Assembly (NCBI GenBank): GCA_910587015.1
Contig: CAJUME010000009.1
Location: 1-28,277 of the forward strand
Origin: an uncultured Christensenella sp.
GTDB taxonomy: Bacteria; Bacillota; Clostridia; Christensenellales; Borkfalkiaceae
Reading direction: 5' to 3'
DNA length: 28,277 nt
Shown piece by piece: positions 24,438 to 28,277 of this stretch. Position 1 is the first letter of the stretch, and every line of letters begins with the position of its first letter. The notes below the pieces were generated by a model. The model was not told the origin of the DNA and did no database searches. It worked only from the letters and a program-made list of their open reading frames with translations. The position numbers were made by a program, and so were the translations under genes.

Positions 24438-25137
24438 TCTTTCTCAGCCTCCTTTCGATAAGCTTTATAACAAGGGTTAAAAGATACACTATTGCAAGAT
24501 AGAGCACCGCCGCCACGACCATGGGCGCGAAGTAGGTTGCAAGGTTTTGACCAGAGCCGATAATTTGCGCCGCGGCAGTTAAATCGACCATGCCTATCAT
24601 GCTTACGATAGAGGTTTCCTTGATAAGCGCAATAAGCTCGTTGCCGATAGCGGGGATAACGTTCTTCATGCCCTGCGGCACGATTACCCTTACCATTGTA
24701 AAGCCGCTTGCAAGCCCTAACGCTCTGCCCGCCTCGTTCTGACCCTTGTCGACCGAAAGCAGTCCCGCGCGGATATTTTCGGAAACATACGCGCCGCTGT
24801 TTATGCCGAAGGACAGAATTGCCGTCACCTCCATAGGAAAGCCGCGTATCGCAAATATTACAAACGCCATAATAAACAGCTGTAACGCCATGGGCGTGCC
24901 GCGAATTACGGTGACGTACACGTTGCATATCGCTTTTGGTACAATAGCCCATTTGCTTGTTTTGGGCTGGATTTTGACGATTGCAACCAGCGTGCCCAAA
25001 AACAGTCCGACAGCCGCCGCGCCTACGGATATAATGACGGTGGAAAGCAAGCCCTCGCCCAACAGCCGCAGATAGACGGTATCGGTGAATATTTCGCCTA
25101 TATTCCGAAAAAAATCAGCCAATAAAATTTGTGACAT
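24424..25137 (-). CDS. Polar amino acid ABC transporter, permease
   Basis: Membrane channel subunit of a HisM/GlnP-type importer; 237 residues with about five hydrophobic segments. The family hallmarks are VIRGTPMALQLFI after the second segment and the cytoplasmic EAA loop that contacts the ATPase (EAGRALGLASGFTMVRVIVPQG), followed by PAIGNELIALIKETS. GGAG lies 6 bases upstream of the ATG. There is only one permease gene, so the transporter probably uses a homodimer. A hairpin separates it from the binding-protein gene upstream, and the ATPase gene overlaps its end. Confidence 0.93.
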   Translation of the reverse strand: MSQILLADFFRNIGEIFTDTVYLRLLGEGLLSTVIISVGAAAVGLFLGTLVAIVKIQPKTSKWAIVPKAICNVYVTVIRGTPMALQLFIMAFVIFAIRGFPMEVTAILSFGINSGAYVSENIRAGLLSVDKGQNEAGRALGLASGFTMVRVIVPQGMKNVIPAIGNELIALIKETSIVSMIGMVDLTAAAQIIGSGQNLATYFAPMVVAAVLYLAIVYLLTLVIKLIERRLRKSEKL

Positions 25138-25159
25138 AATTTACTCCGTACAAATGTAA

Positions 25160-25188
25160 AAAAGGAACTGTAAAAAACAGCTCCTTTT
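25160..25188 (-). terminator. Intercistronic hairpin between binding-protein and permease genes (attenuator)
   Basis: An 11-bp imperfect stem (25160-25170 with 25178-25188, one mismatch that becomes a wobble pair in RNA) with an A/T loop. On the minus strand the T-rich sequence CCTTTTTTAC follows. It could stop part of the transcripts so that the binding protein is made in excess, as is common for such operons. Confidence 0.6.
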
Positions 25189-25204
25189 GATTTTCGAATG
25201 CCGT

Positions 25205-26071
25205 TCAGTTTATTCCCAGATGCTTTGCCACAAGCGCGTTTATGCCCGCTTCGCCCAGACCTGCAAGCACGCTGTTTATAGCGTCGAGCAGCCCTTTATT
25301 GCCCTTTGTTACGCAGATTGCGTACTGCTCCTCGGTGGGGTAAGCGGCTGCGTTGTCCGCGTCTGCGGGATAGTAAACGGCATAGCACTTGTAATTCCGG
25401 TTGTTGTTGACTATGTACTCGGCGGGAAGCTTGTCGACTACAACCGCGTCAACCTGATTTGCGCCTATCGCGTCTACCGCAAGCTGTGCGCTGTCATAGC
25501 CGACGCCGCTTGCGTTGGTGCCCTGAAGCTGGCCGATATAGTCGTCCTCGGGCGTTTCGCCCTTTTCGCCTTTGATTTCAAGATTGACGTAAATATCGCC
25601 GGTGGTGTCGCGCTGGTAGCCTATTTTTTTGCCCGCAAGCGCGCCCCAAAGCACATAATCGATATCGCCGTCCTTGCTTGAAGCAACCTCGGCGGACGCG
25701 GGGAAAATCGCGTACTGTACGGAGGTGAAGTAGGGGTCGGAAAAATCTACCTTTGCCTTTCTTTCTTCGGTAATGGTTATGCCCGCCGCGCCGCAGTCGT
25801 ATTTTTTGCCTTGCGCAACGTTGTCGATAATAACCTCGAATTTGGTATTTTCGAATACGACCTTTTTGCCGAGGCGCTCGCCTACCATATTCATAATATC
25901 AACGTCCACGCCCACGATTTCCTTGCCGCTTTTGCCGCCGAAATACTCAAACGGCGCAAAATATGCGTTGGTGTCGACATAAATTGCGTTGGGGTCTGCG
26001 CACGCGGTCATGGACAGTGCGGAAACAACGCACAGCACCGCGCTTAAAGCCGCGATAAAGAATTTTTTCAT
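25205..26071 (-). CDS. Polar amino acid ABC transporter, substrate-binding lipoprotein
   Basis: Extracellular receptor of the importer, family SBP_bac_3; 288 residues. A signal peptide (MKKFFIAALSAVLCVVSALS) ends in MTAC with Cys24 as the lipidation site. The mature protein has the two-lobe pattern: NAYFAPFEYF, GVDVDIMNMVGERLG, the characteristic AAGITITEERKAKVDFSDPYF that holds ligand-contacting residues, and later VDAVVVDKLPAEYIV and GLLDAINSVLAGL. The ligand is probably a polar amino acid; which one cannot be read from sequence. AGGAG lies 9 bases before the ATG. It is the first gene of the operon and has a good promoter at 26107-26135. Confidence 0.93.
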   Translation of the reverse strand: MKKFFIAALSAVLCVVSALSMTACADPNAIYVDTNAYFAPFEYFGGKSGKEIVGVDVDIMNMVGERLGKKVVFENTKFEVIIDNVAQGKKYDCGAAGITITEERKAKVDFSDPYFTSVQYAIFPASAEVASSKDGDIDYVLWGALAGKKIGYQRDTTGDIYVNLEIKGEKGETPEDDYIGQLQGTNASGVGYDSAQLAVDAIGANQVDAVVVDKLPAEYIVNNNRNYKCYAVYYPADADNAAAYPTEEQYAICVTKGNKGLLDAINSVLAGLGEAGINALVAKHLGIN

Positions 26072-26106
26072 ATTTATATTTCTCCTTGAAATAATTGTCG
26101 AAATTT

Positions 26107-26135
26107 AATATAGCACTGCATAATTATAAATGCAA
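26107..26135 (-). promoter_or_regulatory. Promoter of the amino acid ABC transporter operon
   Basis: On the minus strand TTGCAT (26135-26130) is 17 bases before TATATT (26112-26107), which has a TGC extension. The AT-rich 26072-26398 region between this and the ATPase operon is otherwise without any gene that I can see. Confidence 0.7.
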
Positions 26136-26318
26136 GTGATTTATATATAAATTATTTTTATGCAAAATTGCGAATAATTTTACATTATTTTTGATAGCTA
26201 TTATCATTTTGCAATCGAATTGCGGAGCGCGTGCTTTTGACTGCGCTGCGAGATATGGCGAAATTTGTGAAGGAATACAAAAAATTGTGTGTTTATTACA
26301 AATAAATTAAAATTGCTA

Positions 26319-26346
26319 TTGCATTTTTTATTAAAAGTGGTATACT
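26319..26346 (+). promoter_or_regulatory. Promoter of the V-type ATPase operon
   Basis: TTGCAT (26319-26324) lies 16 bases before TATACT (26341-26346), which carries a TGG extension. Transcription would start about 45 bases before the first ATG. It is divergent from the ABC transporter promoter. Confidence 0.65.
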
Positions 26347-26398
26347 AATGTAAGCGTAGCAAAAATTGTTTTCCGCAAAAAAACATACGGGTATTTTA

Positions 26399-26716
26399 AT
26401 GGAAGATATAATCAAATCCATAACCGAAGCCGAGCAGCAGGCTGCCGAAATCAGATTGAAGGCGGGCGGGCGCGCGGCGGAAATAATAGCCGCGGCCTCT
26501 GCAAAGGCGGCGGAAATTGCACAGCGGGCAGAGGCCGAGTGCAAGATTATGCGCGAGGTGCAGATTAATCGGGCGGTTGAGGACGCGCAGTCCGCTTACG
26601 ATAAGGCTGTTGCGGAAAGCGCAACGGCCGCAAAAAAATACGCCGACGCAGTTTTAAAAACCGCTGACGGCGCCGTTAACGAAATCCTCGGGAGGCTTAC
26701 CGGTGGCAATCGTTAG
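26399..26716 (+). CDS. V-type ATPase subunit G/H (peripheral stalk coiled coil)
   Basis: A 105-residue protein predicted to be one long amphipathic helix, Ala/Glu/Lys-rich without Pro (from ITEAEQQAAEIRLKAGG to AYDKAVAESATAAKKYADAV). This is typical of the AhaH/NtpF/VatG stalk subunits that open bacterial V/A-type ATPase operons. It begins at MEDIIKSITEAEQQ, the usual family start; an upstream in-frame TTG at 26366 would add 11 residues unlike the family. The ribosome binding site is weak. The following gene, subunit I, overlaps its end by 14 bases, which supports the assignment. It forms the peripheral stator that links the catalytic head to the membrane subunit I. Confidence 0.82.
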   Translation: MEDIIKSITEAEQQAAEIRLKAGGRAAEIIAAASAKAAEIAQRAEAECKIMREVQINRAVEDAQSAYDKAVAESATAAKKYADAVLKTADGAVNEILGRLTGGNR

Positions 26717-28277
26717 CATGTCTAAGCTTAATCTTGTTGCAATGTCCTATGATAAAAGCGCGATTTTAAACGCACTGCAAAGGACGGGCGCAACCGAGGT
26801 TAAGCTGCATTACGAAGCGGAAAACACCGTGCCGCTTTCTGCCGATTGCGAACAGCTTCGGGCGTACTTAAGCTCGCTCGAGGCCGTTTTGTCGTGTCTT
26901 TCGCGGGAGGCGGAGGAATATAACAAGGCAAACAAAATCAAGACGGACGCGCTTGCGGACGGCTTTGAGGTGTCTTACAACGAATTTATTTCCGCAAGCG
27001 GCTTTAAAGCGGAGGCGGACGCGCTTGCCGAGCGTGTTAACGCGCTTACGGATGACCGCAGAGAGGCAACAGTTCGGCTTGCAAAGCTGAAAAAGACGGC
27101 GCAGACGGCACAGCTTTATTCCGCGCTGGAACACCCCTTCGATTATTACTGCGATACCCCGCACGCCCGCGTGCGCGTGGGTACGGTGCCATCGAATTTG
27201 GCAGACGCGCTTGCGGAGGAAGGCGGAGAGGAAGGCGGGCAGGAGCTTTTCTGCGCCACGGTCATGGCATCCGACGGCGAGCGCGCGCCGGTGGTTGCCG
27301 CTTATCACAGGTCGGCGGCTTCGGCGGCGGAGGAAATTCTGCAAAAATACAATTTTACGGCGTGTCCCTTTGCGGGCGATACCCGTACGGGCGCGCAGCT
27401 TAACGCCGAGCTTGAAGGGGAAATTTCCGCTTTGGAGGAGCGTATAGCAAAAGCCGGCGCGGAAATTTACGGGCTGAACGACAGAATAAAGCCGCTTAAA
27501 ATTTATTGCGATTATCTGGGCTTCGAGATAGAAAAGTGCGAGCTTTCCGAAAAAATGCGCGCAACCCAGACAACGTTTTTGCTTGAGGCGTACGTTCCCG
27601 AAGAACGGGAGGAGGACGTGAGCTCCGCGCTTGACAGGGTTACGGGCAGTATTTATTACGAGTTTTCCGAACCCGCAAAGGACGAAATTCCGCCCACCTT
27701 ATACAAAAACAACGCGGTTGTAAAAAATTTCGAGGCGGTTACGAATATGTATTCGCCGCCCAACTCGCGGGAGTTCGACCCCAACGCGGTCATGGCGGTG
27801 TTTTACAGCATTTTCCTCGGCTTTATAATGGCGGACATCGGCTACGGGCTGATAATGCTGATAGGCGGCGGGGCGATATGGCTTAAAACCCGCGCAAAGC
27901 CTACGGGGCTTACAAGGCTTGCCGGCGTGTTTGCAATGGGCGGTATCTGCACCATATTGTGGGGGGTATTGTTCAATTCCTTCTTCGGAACGGGCATTTT
28001 GCCGTTTACCGTAATGCCATCGCTGCGGGGTGAGGACAGTATGTGGTCGCTTATGGGAATCAACGTGCCCGCAGTGCTTATTATAAGCATGCTTGTGGGT
28101 ATTGTTCAGCTTGCGGCGGGGTATGTGTGCCGAGCCGTGCAGTACTGGCGGCGCGGGCGCATATGGGACGGTATCTGGGAAGGTATGACGTGGGCGCTAT
28201 TCTGCGTGGGCGTATTCCTTGCGGTTATAGGTCTGACGGAGCAGTTCCACGCTTCGATATGCGCAACGGTCGGCGGA
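26703..28277 (+). CDS. ntpI: V-type ATPase subunit I (membrane stator), 3'-truncated by window edge
   Basis: Membrane stator subunit of the V/A-type ATPase, homologous to subunit a, which provides the ion half-channels. The frame is open from a GTG at 26703 to the window end (525 codons). GTG is preferred to the ATG at 26718 because GGGAGG lies 7 bases upstream and the family begins MAIVxMxKL. The N-terminal half (to about residue 345) is the soluble dumbbell domain with coiled-coil segments around 95-135 and 240-270. It is followed by the conserved entry to the membrane part, SREFDPNAVMAVFYSIFLGF and MADIGYGL, and several hydrophobic segments. The essential channel Arg and the last helices are outside the window. 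Other ATPase subunits presumably follow downstream. Confidence 0.92.
   Translation, partial: MAIVSMSKLNLVAMSYDKSAILNALQRTGATEVKLHYEAENTVPLSADCEQLRAYLSSLEAVLSCLSREAEEYNKANKIKTDALADGFEVSYNEFISASGFKAEADALAERVNALTDDRREATVRLAKLKKTAQTAQLYSALEHPFDYYCDTPHARVRVGTVPSNLADALAEEGGEEGGQELFCATVMASDGERAPVVAAYHRSAASAAEEILQKYNFTACPFAGDTRTGAQLNAELEGEISALEERIAKAGAEIYGLNDRIKPLKIYCDYLGFEIEKCELSEKMRATQTTFLLEAYVPEEREEDVSSALDRVTGSIYYEFSEPAKDEIPPTLYKNNAVVKNFEAVTNMYSPPNSREFDPNAVMAVFYSIFLGFIMADIGYGLIMLIGGGAIWLKTRAKPTGLTRLAGVFAMGGICTILWGVLFNSFFGTGILPFTVMPSLRGEDSMWSLMGINVPAVLIISMLVGIVQLAAGYVCRAVQYWRRGRIWDGIWEGMTWALFCVGVFLAVIGLTEQFHASICATVGG

Noticed and set aside
26072..26398. A small gene or RNA in the AT-rich gap between the ABC operon and the V-ATPase operon
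   Set aside because: No open frame with a ribosome binding site and no stable hairpin was found; the two divergent promoters account for the recognisable signals.

Overview
The window is a gene-dense, moderately GC stretch (roughly half G+C, judged by eye) of a bacterial chromosome, most likely an anaerobic Firmicute of the class Clostridia. The gene content points there: the AddAB recombination nuclease rather than RecBCD, a NiaR (3H-domain) NAD repressor in the nad operon, a Gram-positive-type DnaK of 599 residues, lipoprotein solute-binding proteins, BspA-type leucine-rich repeats and a V-type ATPase operon. I cannot name genus or species. No phage, insertion sequence, CRISPR array, tRNA or rRNA is visible.

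Layout. 1-921: the 3' part of a D-2-hydroxyacid dehydrogenase gene, converging on an unidentified lipoprotein gene (988-2166, minus) across a strong bidirectional terminator. 2280-8736: overlapping addB-addA (double-strand-break end processing). 8807-9433: an orphan membrane protein. 9553-10065 (minus): a small double PRC-barrel-like protein. 10268-12926: nadB-nadC-niaR, three genes with ATGA overlaps; upstream of nadB are repeated GTGTAAACT elements that could be the operator of NiaR. A pnuC-type vitamin transporter gene (12982-13731, minus) converges on this operon, so about 3.5 kb is devoted to NAD precursor supply. 13898-16133: an ECF sigma factor followed by a membrane-anchored protein with a short cytoplasmic N-terminus and an extracellular leucine-rich-repeat domain, probably its anti-sigma factor/sensor. 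16321-19928: grpE-dnaK-dnaJ chaperone genes, without hrcA or a visible CIRCE operator. 19929-20452: a 0.5-kb non-coding AT-rich region with five consensus DnaA boxes in 134 bp, which is the most unexpected non-coding signal here. 20453-23428: a MATE exporter and a cardiolipin synthase. 23502-26071 (minus): a complete polar amino-acid ABC importer in the order binding protein, permease, ATPase. 26399 to the end: the first two genes of a V-type ATPase operon, the second (subunit I) cut by the window edge.

Transcription signals are unusually readable: several promoters have good -35/-10 pairs or extended -10 elements, and three genes (addB, the orphan membrane protein and pnuC) have a TATAAT only 6-9 bases before the start codon, suggesting leaderless or nearly leaderless mRNAs. 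Long GC-rich hairpins with T-runs separate convergent gene pairs.
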